Below are positions 34,495-42,561 of a stretch of DNA of 44,845 nucleotides, piece after piece. A program made the translations under genes and the position numbers. Numbering within the stretch: the first letter of the stretch is position 1; each line of letters opens with the position of its first letter. The notes under the pieces were generated by a model that was given only the letters and a program-made list of their open reading frames with translations, had not been told where the DNA came from and searched no databases. This DNA is from Gemmataceae bacterium (GTDB lineage: Bacteria; Planctomycetota; Planctomycetia; Gemmatales; Gemmataceae), in assembly GCA_003136315.1 (NCBI GenBank), contig PLDW01000231.1, positions 1,080-45,924 on the forward strand, given 5' to 3'.

Positions 34495-35469
34495 TCAGTC
34501 TGCACCATTCATGACTTGGAATCGCTGTCGATCGGGATTGAACAGCTCCGGATTTTCGTTCGCTGCCTCCCTCACCAAACCAAACTTGTCCTCCGAGCAG
34601 TAGATTTGTCGACGGCTACCTACAATCTGCATACCGTTGTAGAATCTCACGCCATTCGCATCGAGAGATATGATTCCGCCCTCTTTCACCCGAAGCCGTG
34701 GAAGGAAGTACGTCCGTTCGCAGAGAATCAGGACGTACCGCGGGGTCAACGGCAGGAAGATCTCGACACCCAGCGAGGTCAAGCCCGCTCCGCCGCCGAG
34801 GAGGGGGTGTTGGACATGCGGATGACGGAAGACAGGAGCATCCGAGGTGTAAAGTGGCTGCGTCGTGTCATTCCTACCGACCAACCAGATATGGCTGTTG
34901 AGGGCTCCAACTGCCTGCAAGATGTACTCTGGGCTGAACATTGTCTTCGCATGCACGACAGGCAGGCGATCAACTGGAATCCCAAGGTTGACCGGCTGCA
35001 CTTCGACCTTCTCGCCTTTGCTCTCGTAGTGCTTCCGAGCGACTTCGTGCATCTGCGTGATCTTTGCGAGGAGGGAGTCCTGAATCTGCGTGTAGGTTTG
35101 GCGGAAGGCTAATGTTCGGATATCCTGGAGGGCAATGAACGTTCCAAGAATCGCCCGCCGCTCCTCCTGACGAGGATCGAATCCGCAGTCCCGCTCCACT
35201 TCTTCGAGCAGACTATTGATCGCCCCCTGGGCGTCGCCTTCCACCTTTCCGAATGTTTTCTCGACCGCTTGGGCATCGGCCGAGAAGTCCGGAGGGAGGT
35301 CGTAGAAGCCGTTCTCACTCGCGATGTTCCGCACAGCGGAAGGGAAGACGCTTTTTTCGGGCTTATCGGAAAACTTGACCTTATCAAAGACAAATATCTT
35401 CCCTTCTGCCGAGCAAAACCGTTGCAGATACGATTGTGGGACGTAGTGCTGGTTTTTTACGCGACCCAT
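34495..35469 (-). CDS. DUF4238 protein
   Basis: A 324-residue product that starts with the family signature MGRVKNQHYVPQSYLQRF, followed by FVFDK, a helical middle and SDAPVFRHP with LPLTPRYVLIL. This matches DUF4238, a family of unknown function often found on accessory elements. The sequence is lower in GC than its neighbours. It converges with the methyltransferase, 18 bases apart, and its start region faces the repeat before the GHKL ATPase gene. Confidence 0.88.
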   Translation of the reverse strand: MGRVKNQHYVPQSYLQRFCSAEGKIFVFDKVKFSDKPEKSVFPSAVRNIASENGFYDLPPDFSADAQAVEKTFGKVEGDAQGAINSLLEEVERDCGFDPRQEERRAILGTFIALQDIRTLAFRQTYTQIQDSLLAKITQMHEVARKHYESKGEKVEVQPVNLGIPVDRLPVVHAKTMFSPEYILQAVGALNSHIWLVGRNDTTQPLYTSDAPVFRHPHVQHPLLGGGAGLTSLGVEIFLPLTPRYVLILCERTYFLPRLRVKEGGIISLDANGVRFYNGMQIVGSRRQIYCSEDKFGLVREAANENPELFNPDRQRFQVMNGAD

Positions 35470-35602
35470 TCGATTCTCCCGTTCCGAGGCTCGCAGATCC
35501 CTTACCTGCCACTGTACCCAAAGACACTGCCCGATGGGTGTGGTTCAGCCACCGCCACCAGCAAGTCGCGATCTGGAAGGCTCCTCGGCTGTCCGCTTTT
35601 CG

Positions 35603-35690
35603 GGAATAGTGTGCAACCAGATCGATTGCTCACCGACGAGTAAGGTGACGGTGGCAATTTCCCGCCGACATCGGAAGCCGACAACCGGGT
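35603..35690 (+). repeat. Imperfect direct repeat R, copy 1 (upstream of the ATPase gene)
   Basis: About 88 bp that recur at 37737-37823 with around ten differences. It contains GTGCAACCAGATCGAT and a short stem TCACC/GGTGA whose loop differs between copies while the stem is kept, which suggests selection on the structure. It ends 25 bp before the ATPase start. Confidence 0.7.
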
Positions 35691-35714
35691 TCCACACCAT
35701 TTAGGAGATGTACC

Positions 35715-37625
35715 GTGCAAGACCAAAATTCCGTGACAGAGCCGCCCGTTCCCACCGTTGCCGTCGACCCGCTCGCCCAGTGGGGTGATACCGCACCGCG
35801 GGGTGGGCGGGCGGTGCTGAATCGCCTCCTCAAGGGGGACGGGAAGGTCCCACTGTTCCTCGGCCAGACGTTGATCAAGTCGTTGCGGGATCAAGGATAC
35901 AACACCACCACGTCCGCCCTCTGCGAATTCGTCGACAACTCGTTCCAATGGGGGGCGGACGAAGTGCGGGTGTACATCGTGCAGGGCAAGCGGGATAAAA
36001 CGTTCCGCATCTTGGTGGTGGACAACGGGCAGGGAATGCCGTCGGCCGCGCAGCAGGTGGCTATGTCTTTCGGCGGTTCGATGGCATACGAGGCACGAGT
36101 CGGCATCTCCCGATTCGGCATGGGAATGAAGACAGCCGGGCTGAGCATATCTCCGACGTTAGACAATTACACTTGGCAGGAACCGCGGGCTTACTACAAC
36201 GTCACGCTCGACGTGAACGAGATCGGCAAAGATCGGAGCAACCTGCTTGAGGTGCCGACCCCTCAACTGAACGACGACCTGCCATCGGACATCGTGGACA
36301 TCATTACCCGTCCGACAGCGTGGCCGAAAAATCCGCAGGAGAGCCAGACCCTTCTGGCGACCAGCCGGGACGAACTGCACGATCGGCTCGGCCGGTCGGG
36401 AACGATTGTCTACCTGCCGGACTGCGACCGGCTGAGTTTTAAGAAAGAGCAGACGCTGGCCGAACACGCCATCAAAGAGATGGGCAGGGTGTACCGCTGG
36501 TTCATAGCCCAGGGCAAGCGGCTGTACGTCAACAACCGGCTGGTCGAAGCGTTCGACCCAACGTACCAGATGGCGACGGCCCGACACACTCGCGTCGAAG
36601 GGTTGACCGAGACCCGCAGTCGGCTCATCTTTAGCAAGCCGATCGACGTGCCGATCGCGGATGGATCGTCCAAGATGACGCGGGTGACAGTCAAGTTGTT
36701 CGCCTTGCCCTACGAAGCATGGATCGGACTCGGGAGGAAGACGCTCAAGAACGACTTGCAGGTGTACGGCGACTTCACGGTCTCGTTCATGCGAAACCAC
36801 CGGGAGGTGGACATCGCCGCGACCGTGCGGGCGATCAGCATCAACAAGCACGCGACGAACAACTGGCTCCGGCTGGAGATCGACTTCAATGGTGAAGCGG
36901 ACGAAGGTTTCGGGATCGCGTCCAACAAACAGGGGGTGCGGCTGCGAGACTTTGCCGCTGAGAAGATCCGCGACCTGATTGAGGAACCGCTGGCGGCTCT
37001 ACGGAAGGAGATCGCCGAGATCAAGGCGAAGCATGTCGCCCTCAAATCCAGCTCGACCGTTAGCGAAGCCGAGCAGCGGGCGACCGGTGCCGAGGGCCTC
37101 CAGGGCAAGTCGCTTCCGGTGGATGCCGAATCGGACGAGCAGAAGGCGGATCTGGAGAAGAACCTACGAGCGCTGGCGATTGGCCTCAAACGAGACAGTG
37201 AGACCGACGACCAAGCGTTCGAGCGGGTCAAGAAGAGCCGCTTCTTGACTCGCACAGTCCACAACGACTACCACCCGTTTTTCGACAGTGAGTATAAATA
37301 TGAGCGTATTATACTTACGATCAACACGGCGCATCCGTTCTACCAGAGGGTCTGGGAGCCGCTTCAATCCCTCACTCGAACGACGGCCGCCGGGGGTACG
37401 CCAGGAGAGGACGAAGACGCAGAAGCCAACCCAGACACTGTAAACACCTGCACAGAGGTTCTAGTCGGGCTACAGTTACTGTTCTTCTCGCTCGCCCGCA
37501 CTCAGGCGCAGTTGGCCGGTCACGACAAAGATGAGGAGCGGAAGCAACTATTCAAGAACTTCCGTAAGGAATGGTCGTCGAACCTGGAAACCCAACTGCG
37601 GAGCGAACTAACAGCCAGCCTGTAG
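35715..37625 (+). CDS. GHKL ATPase (HSP90/MORC-like)
   Basis: A 636-residue protein with the Bergerat ATP fold: N box ALCEFVDNSFQWGAD (Glu and Asn for ATP/Mg), G1 motif VVDNGQGM and G2 motif GISRFGMGMKTAGLS. A long S5-like domain follows, then a charged coiled tail and a C-terminal domain (FFDSEYKYERIILTINTAHPFY). Resemblance is to prokaryotic MORC-like ATPases (HATPase_c_3), which occur in defence and restriction contexts (family knowledge). GTG 35715 follows TAGGAG. Bracketed by repeats and neighboured by DUF4238, it looks like a cargo unit. Confidence 0.88.
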   Translation: MQDQNSVTEPPVPTVAVDPLAQWGDTAPRGGRAVLNRLLKGDGKVPLFLGQTLIKSLRDQGYNTTTSALCEFVDNSFQWGADEVRVYIVQGKRDKTFRILVVDNGQGMPSAAQQVAMSFGGSMAYEARVGISRFGMGMKTAGLSISPTLDNYTWQEPRAYYNVTLDVNEIGKDRSNLLEVPTPQLNDDLPSDIVDIITRPTAWPKNPQESQTLLATSRDELHDRLGRSGTIVYLPDCDRLSFKKEQTLAEHAIKEMGRVYRWFIAQGKRLYVNNRLVEAFDPTYQMATARHTRVEGLTETRSRLIFSKPIDVPIADGSSKMTRVTVKLFALPYEAWIGLGRKTLKNDLQVYGDFTVSFMRNHREVDIAATVRAISINKHATNNWLRLEIDFNGEADEGFGIASNKQGVRLRDFAAEKIRDLIEEPLAALRKEIAEIKAKHVALKSSSTVSEAEQRATGAEGLQGKSLPVDAESDEQKADLEKNLRALAIGLKRDSETDDQAFERVKKSRFLTRTVHNDYHPFFDSEYKYERIILTINTAHPFYQRVWEPLQSLTRTTAAGGTPGEDEDAEANPDTVNTCTEVLVGLQLLFFSLARTQAQLAGHDKDEERKQLFKNFRKEWSSNLETQLRSELTASL

Positions 37626-37645
37626 TTCACACCGCTCCCCGATAC

Positions 37646-37725
37646 AATTCCGATCTGTTCGTTCCCATAGAGCACAGCACCCCGGTAAGAACCTCCCTCG
37701 GACCGGCTACAGTAGCCGGTCCGAG
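37646..37725 (+). repeat. Direct repeat U, copy 1, with perfect hairpin
   Basis: About 80 bp, roughly 75% identical to 37868-37947 (222 bp further). It ends in a perfect hairpin, 13-bp arms CTCGGACCGGCTA/TAGCCGGTCCGAG (37697-37709 and 37713-37725) with loop CAG. It begins 21 bp after the ATPase stop, so it can also terminate that gene. Confidence 0.65.
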
Positions 37726-37736
37726 TGTCAGATTAA

Positions 37737-37823
37737 GGAATTGTGTGCAACCAGATCGATCGCTCACCGACAAGCAGGGTGAGGGTGGCAATTTCCCGCC
37801 GACACCAGAGACCGACACCGGGT
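37737..37823 (+). repeat. Direct repeat R, copy 2 (downstream of the ATPase gene)
   Basis: The second copy of the ~88-bp repeat, in the same orientation as copy 1, between the two U repeats. The TCACC/GGTGA stem is preserved. Confidence 0.7.
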
Positions 37824-37867
37824 CAGTTGCCTCCGCCGGCCAGTAGTCCATACCATACCTCCGGTAG

Positions 37868-37947
37868 AATTCCGATCTGCTCGTCCCCGTTGGGCACAGC
37901 GCCCCGGCGAGGATCCCGCCCGGACCGGCTACAGTAGTCGGCTCGGG
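37868..37947 (+). repeat. Direct repeat U, copy 2
   Basis: It keeps the ACCGGCTACAGTAG centre. Of three changes in the hairpin arms (37919-37947) two leave G-T pairs and one an A-C mismatch, so the stem is only weakened. Confidence 0.6.
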
Positions 37948-38031
37948 CGAGGCAGACCAGGATTCATCCATCCGCACCATCCGACACCCGCGTGGCCAAC
38001 AACGGCCCGCACAACCAGTGGAGTTCGAGTC

Positions 38032-38469
38032 ATGCCCGTTCCCTTTTGGGATGAGTACGCCCGTGTCCAACATCTTGTCGAGACAGGGAAAGCCCGTGAG
38101 GAACAACTCAACGCCCTGCTGAGCTGTTATGTTGAATCTGGTCAGCCGTTCGATTTGCGCGACTGCCGACGTCGCCTCAAGAATCTCGCTCGTAACCTGG
38201 CAAGAAAAGACCGGGATCGGCGGGCATTACTCAAGAACCATGTTCCAAACTCTTCTTCGGTTGACTCGCCGTGCGAGACTATGATTCGTCGCGAAACCAT
38301 CGCTCTAATACGATCTGCCGCCGGTCATGATTGGAATCTGGTGTGGGCCACCATTGAGGGTAATTATGCCGCGGCCGCCGCGGGGAGCGGTGTACCGGTG
38401 GGAACAGTCAAAGCCCGCGTCTCTCGATGCAAAACGAAGTTGCGAGCGATACTCAGGCTACCCTCCTGA
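38032..38469 (+). CDS. Sigma-factor-like protein with region 4
   Basis: A 145-residue product. The C-terminal 60 residues form a region-4 helix-turn-helix (DWNLVWATIEGNYAAAAAGS, then GVPVGTVKARVSRCKTKLRAIL), as in ECF sigma factors. The N-terminal part is helical and basic (LRDCRRRLKNLARNLARKDRD) but shorter than a typical region 2. It is therefore a small sigma-like or helix-turn-helix regulator. ATG 38032 follows GGAG. A textbook terminator follows the gene. Confidence 0.78.
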   Translation: MPVPFWDEYARVQHLVETGKAREEQLNALLSCYVESGQPFDLRDCRRRLKNLARNLARKDRDRRALLKNHVPNSSSVDSPCETMIRRETIALIRSAAGHDWNLVWATIEGNYAAAAAGSGVPVGTVKARVSRCKTKLRAILRLPS

Positions 38470-38509
38470 GGAGGTAGTGTAATTCGGTGAACCTTGCCAA
38501 ATCGACGCA

Positions 38510-38535
38510 GGCCACTCCAGGGGGAGTGGCCTTTT
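38510..38535 (+). terminator. Rho-independent terminator
   Basis: GGCCACTCC AGGG GGAGTGGCC followed by TTTT: 9-bp stem, 4-base loop and a T tract. It lies 40 bases after the sigma-like gene. The remaining 110 bases to the convergent aminotransferase show no further feature. Confidence 0.85.
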
Positions 38536-38645
38536 GTGTTCTGGAACAGAGCGGACCGTGGTGACGACCCCCATCAGCTAATGCTGACAGCAGTGCTGTC
38601 GATTGCCCAGGTGTACGGGTAACGGATGACCGGCTGAGCGGTCAG

Positions 38646-39812
38646 TCATGCGATCGCATTCAAGATCTCAGCGGCTTTGATTATCTCGGCGTCGTCGGTG
38701 TAGTAGTGCGGTGCGATGCGGAGGTATCCACCCCTCGCTGTGCAGTACACCTTCCGCCGGATCAATTCTTCTGACAGGGCACTCGCATCGCCTGGATACA
38801 CTAGCGACAAGATGGGCGAGCGGTTCACTTCCGGGTCGAAAATGGGATGACAAGGCTTGGACTTGAGGGCCTTCAGAAACACGTCCTGCAGGCGGAAGAT
38901 CTCGGCTTGAATCCTCTCTACGCCTTGGGCAAGTGGAACCTCCCGAATGCAGCGATCAAGTGCTGTCGCCAAGGCCAGCGGGGAAGTGGAATATTCGAAC
39001 TGTTTCGCAGTTTCGTCTATGGGCCATTCAGTGGCCTCATAGTCTTCACCGCCACGACGGACCTCGGCGCCGACGAGCACCGGCAGGAGTTTCTCACGGA
39101 GTTTCGGAGAAACATACATCAAGCCGGTGCCAAGCGGACCGAGAAGCCATTTCCAACCCGAGGATACGACAGCCGCGATTTTCAATTCCTTGGCGTCAAT
39201 TGGCATCGCGCCCAGGCTCTGGGCCGCATCTACGATCAGGTCAATTTCCTCGTTTTCACAGAACTCCCCAAGGGCTTTGAGGTCAGCAGCATACCCGCTT
39301 TTGAACTGTACGTGACTGATCGCGACGACCTTGACTCCGCCCTTGTGGACAAGATCCTTCAGGTTGTTCATCGACCATGCCACGGCATGTTCAGTGGTTA
39401 GGCTCTTTCCATCTGCGTTTGTGTTATCGAGGCATATGTACTCGACTCCACGATTCTTAAGTAACTCCCAGGGGTAACGGTTGGCTGGGTATTCGTGGCG
39501 GTAGCCAATGACTTTGTTTCCTGCCGTGAAGGGGTAGCCAGCTGCAATGAGCCCGATCCCCTCGGACGTGTTCTTGACAAATGCGACATTTTGTGGGCCA
39601 GTGTTGAGCAACCTCGCCACCGCTTCCCGCAAGGAACGGAGAGTTCGGTGATAATCCTCCGCAAGCACGACACTTCCGAGCCGCATTTGCCGTTCACACG
39701 CCAACTGGACCGCTCGGAATCCGCCGCTATATAGCGGCGAAACCCCGCAGTGTGACAGGAAAGCGTACTCATTCTTGATCGGAAACATCATTTTGCTTTT
39801 GTCAAATGGCAT
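38646..39812 (-). CDS. Class V aminotransferase (PLP-dependent, cysteine desulfurase-like fold)
   Basis: A 388-residue fold-type I PLP enzyme. NTSEGIGLIAAG binds the cofactor phosphate, DLIVDAAQSLGAMPID carries the Asp that contacts the pyridine nitrogen, and SSGWKWLLGPLGTGLMYV holds the Schiff-base lysine. The end (YLRIAPHYYTDDAEI) is typical of the class V/selenocysteine lyase-like group. It is not clearly IscS or SufS, since no catalytic cysteine loop is evident, so the substrate is unknown. ATG 39812 follows AAAGGAAC. It seems to be metabolic cargo unlike the rest of the window. Confidence 0.87.
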   Translation of the reverse strand: MPFDKSKMMFPIKNEYAFLSHCGVSPLYSGGFRAVQLACERQMRLGSVVLAEDYHRTLRSLREAVARLLNTGPQNVAFVKNTSEGIGLIAAGYPFTAGNKVIGYRHEYPANRYPWELLKNRGVEYICLDNTNADGKSLTTEHAVAWSMNNLKDLVHKGGVKVVAISHVQFKSGYAADLKALGEFCENEEIDLIVDAAQSLGAMPIDAKELKIAAVVSSGWKWLLGPLGTGLMYVSPKLREKLLPVLVGAEVRRGGEDYEATEWPIDETAKQFEYSTSPLALATALDRCIREVPLAQGVERIQAEIFRLQDVFLKALKSKPCHPIFDPEVNRSPILSLVYPGDASALSEELIRRKVYCTARGGYLRIAPHYYTDDAEIIKAAEILNAIA

Positions 39813-39964
39813 GTGGCACGGTTCCTTTCTGTTGTTCAGATACCACTGACCGGGTCTCGTTGTTCCACTTTACGCAGTATTACCGCAGATCGATTTCGTT
39901 GAAATAGGTGACCTCTTGCGCCTTGCTCGGGATTGTGGTACATAAAGGACGTTATGCACGGTTA

Positions 39965-39993
39965 TTGACGGCCCCCCTGATGCGTGGTAGGAT
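39965..39993 (+). promoter_or_regulatory. Sigma-70-type promoter of the vapBC-recombinase operon
   Basis: TTGACG (39965-39970) and TAGGAT (39988-39993) separated by exactly 17 bases, 33 bp before the vapB ATG. A GATGG/CCATC inverted repeat overlaps the -10 box and could be the VapB operator. Confidence 0.6.
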
Positions 39994-40025
39994 GGCGTGA
40001 CCATCATCAGCGAAAGGACGCTCAT

Positions 40026-40334
40026 ATGCCATCGATTTCCATCCCCGAAGATGCCTACCAGGCCCTCGTTGCCCAAGCCGCCGCCCGAAACATCGCCGTC
40101 GAGGAACTCCTCCGCCGGGCCGTCGACGCTCTTCCTCGGCCCTCCGAACCGTCCGTGCAGGAATCACCGACCAACGGGCACCCTTCCGACATGACTGGAG
40201 ACTTGCCCTACGCCGAGTGGAAGCAGGTGTTCGATGGTCTTTTAGCCCGTGCCAAGAGTCGCGCCGACCGCTACCCGCCTGGCTTTCGTCTCAACGACAG
40301 CCGGGAAACCATCTACGAGGGACGCGGTGAATGA
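40026..40334 (+). CDS. vapB: Antitoxin, VapB-type
   Basis: A 102-residue product. Its N-terminus resembles a ribbon-helix-helix DNA-binding fold (ISIPEDAYQALVAQAAARNIAVEELLRRAVDAL). The C-terminal part is polar and proline-containing, suited to binding the toxin. ATG 40026 follows AAAGGA. Its stop overlaps the toxin start (ATGA). VapB identity comes from its position before a PIN toxin. Confidence 0.8.
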   Translation: MPSISIPEDAYQALVAQAAARNIAVEELLRRAVDALPRPSEPSVQESPTNGHPSDMTGDLPYAEWKQVFDGLLARAKSRADRYPPGFRLNDSRETIYEGRGE

Positions 40335-40795
40335 TCGTCGCCCTCGACACCAACATCTTGCTACGCTTCACCGACACCACCGCCGCTCACCACCCGGTCG
40401 TCGTGCAGGCCCTCGATACCCTCCGTCTCCAGGGGGATTCACTCCGTATCTTCCCCCAAGCCGTCTATGAATTCTGGGTCGCCGCCACCCGCCCCATCGC
40501 CAACAACGGCCTCGGCCTTTCGCCGGTCGATTGCGACCAGGTCATCACAGGGTTGCTGACCGCGTTTCCGCTTCTCGATGACCAGGCCGGCCTCTTCACG
40601 GAATGGCGAACACTGGTCACGGCCCACGATTGCAAGGGCAAAGTCGCCCACGACGCCCGCTTCGTCGCCGCCATGCGGACGCACGGGCTCACCCAACTGC
40701 TCACGTTCAACACTGGCGACTTCGCCCGCTACCCCGGGCTCACCGTCCTCGATCCTGCTACCATCGCTGCCCCACCACCGAGTACCACTCCATGA
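40331..40795 (+). CDS. vapC: PIN-domain toxin, VapC-type ribonuclease
   Basis: A 154-residue PIN domain with the four acidic residues of the family: VALDTNILL (D6), VYEFWVAA (E), HDARFVAAM (D) and FNTGDFARY (D). It should be an RNase that inhibits translation when the antitoxin is lost. It is translationally coupled to vapB and its stop overlaps the recombinase start. Confidence 0.9.
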   Translation: MIVALDTNILLRFTDTTAAHHPVVVQALDTLRLQGDSLRIFPQAVYEFWVAATRPIANNGLGLSPVDCDQVITGLLTAFPLLDDQAGLFTEWRTLVTAHDCKGKVAHDARFVAAMRTHGLTQLLTFNTGDFARYPGLTVLDPATIAAPPPSTTP

Positions 40796-41778
40796 CCGGT
40801 GAACTGGTCGTCACGAACAAGGCCGAAGAGGTGGTCCGCATCGACCCCGCCTCAATCATGCCGCTGGCCATCCGCCAGGCCGGCCCCAGGGCCGAGGAGA
40901 AATTCGCCGAGTTCTTTGCGGCCTCAATCCGCAACGTGAACACCCGGATGGCCTATCTCCGGGCCATCCAGAAGTTTTTCACCTGGATCGAGGGGCGGGG
41001 CCTCGGCCTGCTCCAGATTCGGCCGCTGCACGTGGCCGCCTACGTTGAGCAGCTCGGCCGCGATCGCTCGGCCCCGACCGTGAAGCAAAACCTCGCCGCC
41101 ATTCGTATGCTCTTCGACTATTTGATCGTCGGCCAGGTCGTGGAGATGAACCCCGCCGCGGCCGTCCGGGGTCCGAGCTACTCGGCGAAGAAGGGGAAAA
41201 CCCCGGTTCTCGACCAGGACGAGGCCCGCCAGCTCCTCGACCACATCGACACGACCAGCGTCGTGGGCCTTCGCGATCGGGCCGTGATCGGACTCATGGT
41301 CTACACGTTTGCCCGCGTCGGAGCGCTCGTTTCGATGAACGTCGAGGACTATTACCAGCAGGGGAAGCGCTGGTGGGTACGGCTCCACGAGAAGGGTGGG
41401 AAATTGCACGAGGTGCCAGCCCACCACAAGCTCGAAGAATTCCTCGACACCTACCTCGACCAGTCCGGGCTATGGGAGCAGAAAAAGGGGCCACTCTTCC
41501 GCGTCACGAAGGGCAAAACCAGGAAGCTCGGTGTCAAGCGAATGACCCGCAGGAACGTCTACGAGATGGTCCGCCGGCGGGCGATCGACGCCGACATCGG
41601 CACTGCGATCGGCTGCCACACCTTCCGGGCCACCGGCATTACGAACTACCTGACCAACGGCGGCACCCTGGAGAAAGCCCAACAACTTGCCAACCACGAG
41701 TCGGCCCGGACGACAAAGCTCTATGACCGTCGAGACGACAAACTGAGCCTGGATGAGGTGGAGCGGATTACGATTTGA
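40792..41778 (+). CDS. Tyrosine recombinase (XerC/D-like integrase)
   Basis: A 328-residue enzyme. It has a SAM-like core-binding domain (residues ~30-120) and a catalytic domain with R in FARVGALVSM, K in HEKGGKLHEV, H-x-x-R in CHTFRATGI, H in LANHESARTT and the nucleophile Y in KLYDRR. ATG 40792 lies in ATGA shared with the vapC stop. Such enzymes resolve plasmid multimers or move cassettes. Coupling to a toxin-antitoxin pair suggests a stability module. Confidence 0.9.
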   Translation: MTGELVVTNKAEEVVRIDPASIMPLAIRQAGPRAEEKFAEFFAASIRNVNTRMAYLRAIQKFFTWIEGRGLGLLQIRPLHVAAYVEQLGRDRSAPTVKQNLAAIRMLFDYLIVGQVVEMNPAAAVRGPSYSAKKGKTPVLDQDEARQLLDHIDTTSVVGLRDRAVIGLMVYTFARVGALVSMNVEDYYQQGKRWWVRLHEKGGKLHEVPAHHKLEEFLDTYLDQSGLWEQKKGPLFRVTKGKTRKLGVKRMTRRNVYEMVRRRAIDADIGTAIGCHTFRATGITNYLTNGGTLEKAQQLANHESARTTKLYDRRDDKLSLDEVERITI

Positions 41779-41867
41779 GGGGCAGGCCAATGCTCCCTCA
41801 TTCCATCCTTTTCCACAAGACACTCACTACGACAGAGTGCCAACCCTCGGAGGCAGCTGGACTAAAA

Positions 41868-41900
41868 CGATGAAGCCGCCCAAAATGGGCGGCTTCATCG
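41868..41900. terminator. Bidirectional hairpin terminator
   Basis: CGATGAAGCCGCCCA AAA TGGGCGGCTTCATCG, perfect 15-bp arms with a 3-base loop, between the convergent recombinase and the small gene at 41917. The preceding 90 bases (41779-41867) hold nothing else visible. Confidence 0.75.
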
Positions 41901-41916
41901 TCGGTCCAATCCCTTG

Positions 41917-42132
41917 CTAAACGTGCGTGCCGCCGGGCATGTAGGGGTCGACCGGGTCGTTCGGCACGACCGAAGACCGGCTGGTATCACTCGTCGGTGC
42001 CAATCTCTGCGGCACGGCATGCACCCTGGCCTGGTCGAGTTGCGACCGAACAACAAACTGGTCGGCCACTTCTCGACCCAGGCCTGACTGCCAGGAGTGA
42101 CCAGAAAAAATCGGCGACGTGGAAATCGACAT
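41917..42132 (-). CDS. Small protein of unknown function
   Basis: A 71-residue polar product (MSISTSPIFSGHSWQSGLGR at its start). ATG 42132 follows GAGGGG by seven bases, and the gene ends just before a strong terminator, which makes it credible. No family is recognised. Confidence 0.55.
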   Translation of the reverse strand: MSISTSPIFSGHSWQSGLGREVADQFVVRSQLDQARVHAVPQRLAPTSDTSRSSVVPNDPVDPYMPGGTHV

Positions 42133-42325
42133 CGACAACCCCTCTGATGTGTGTGCATGAGACATCCGAACTGGGTGTTCTCGTCCCATACAGTTGAACC
42201 ACCTCTGCCAAATGATGGCTCGGCAGGGATAGTTCCTGACAAGAAAATGTCCGGAGCGGGCGGATAATTGGCGGCCACCTCGGGTGACCCCTTGTCACGG
42301 TGATGGTAGCGGTGATTGGCTCCGG

Positions 42326-42532
42326 TTATAACGTGAATAGGGGTGGTAGAAGATTATCAGACTGGTAATCTTCTAATTCTTTATATAAGAATTCTTGTAG
42401 AACGATGATACTGAACGCCTCTGATGCCGTTGGAGGCGCTGTGGTGTCCCTGTCAGGACCGGGCGACCAGGTTCGGTAGAGGGCCGACAGGAGTGTCGAT
42501 AGGCGGTCGAGAAGCAGCATGGGAGAGGTCAT
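42326..42532 (-). CDS. Possible small protein following the 228-residue gene
   Basis: A 68-residue product with a leucine-rich N-terminal helix (MTSPMLLLDRLSTLLSALYR) and an acidic tail. It starts 29 bases after the stop of the upstream gene, with only a weak ribosome site (GAGA). It may be translated in the same operon. Confidence 0.4.
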   Translation of the reverse strand: MTSPMLLLDRLSTLLSALYRTWSPGPDRDTTAPPTASEAFSIIVLQEFLYKELEDYQSDNLLPPLFTL

Positions 42533-42561
42533 GATGGATCTCAAGAAGGTCTGTTTGAAGG

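Noticed and set aside
37627-38106. Minus-strand frame across the U-R-U repeats
   Set aside because: It translates repeat DNA, and similar peptides appear at 35502-35948 only because the R repeat is shared.
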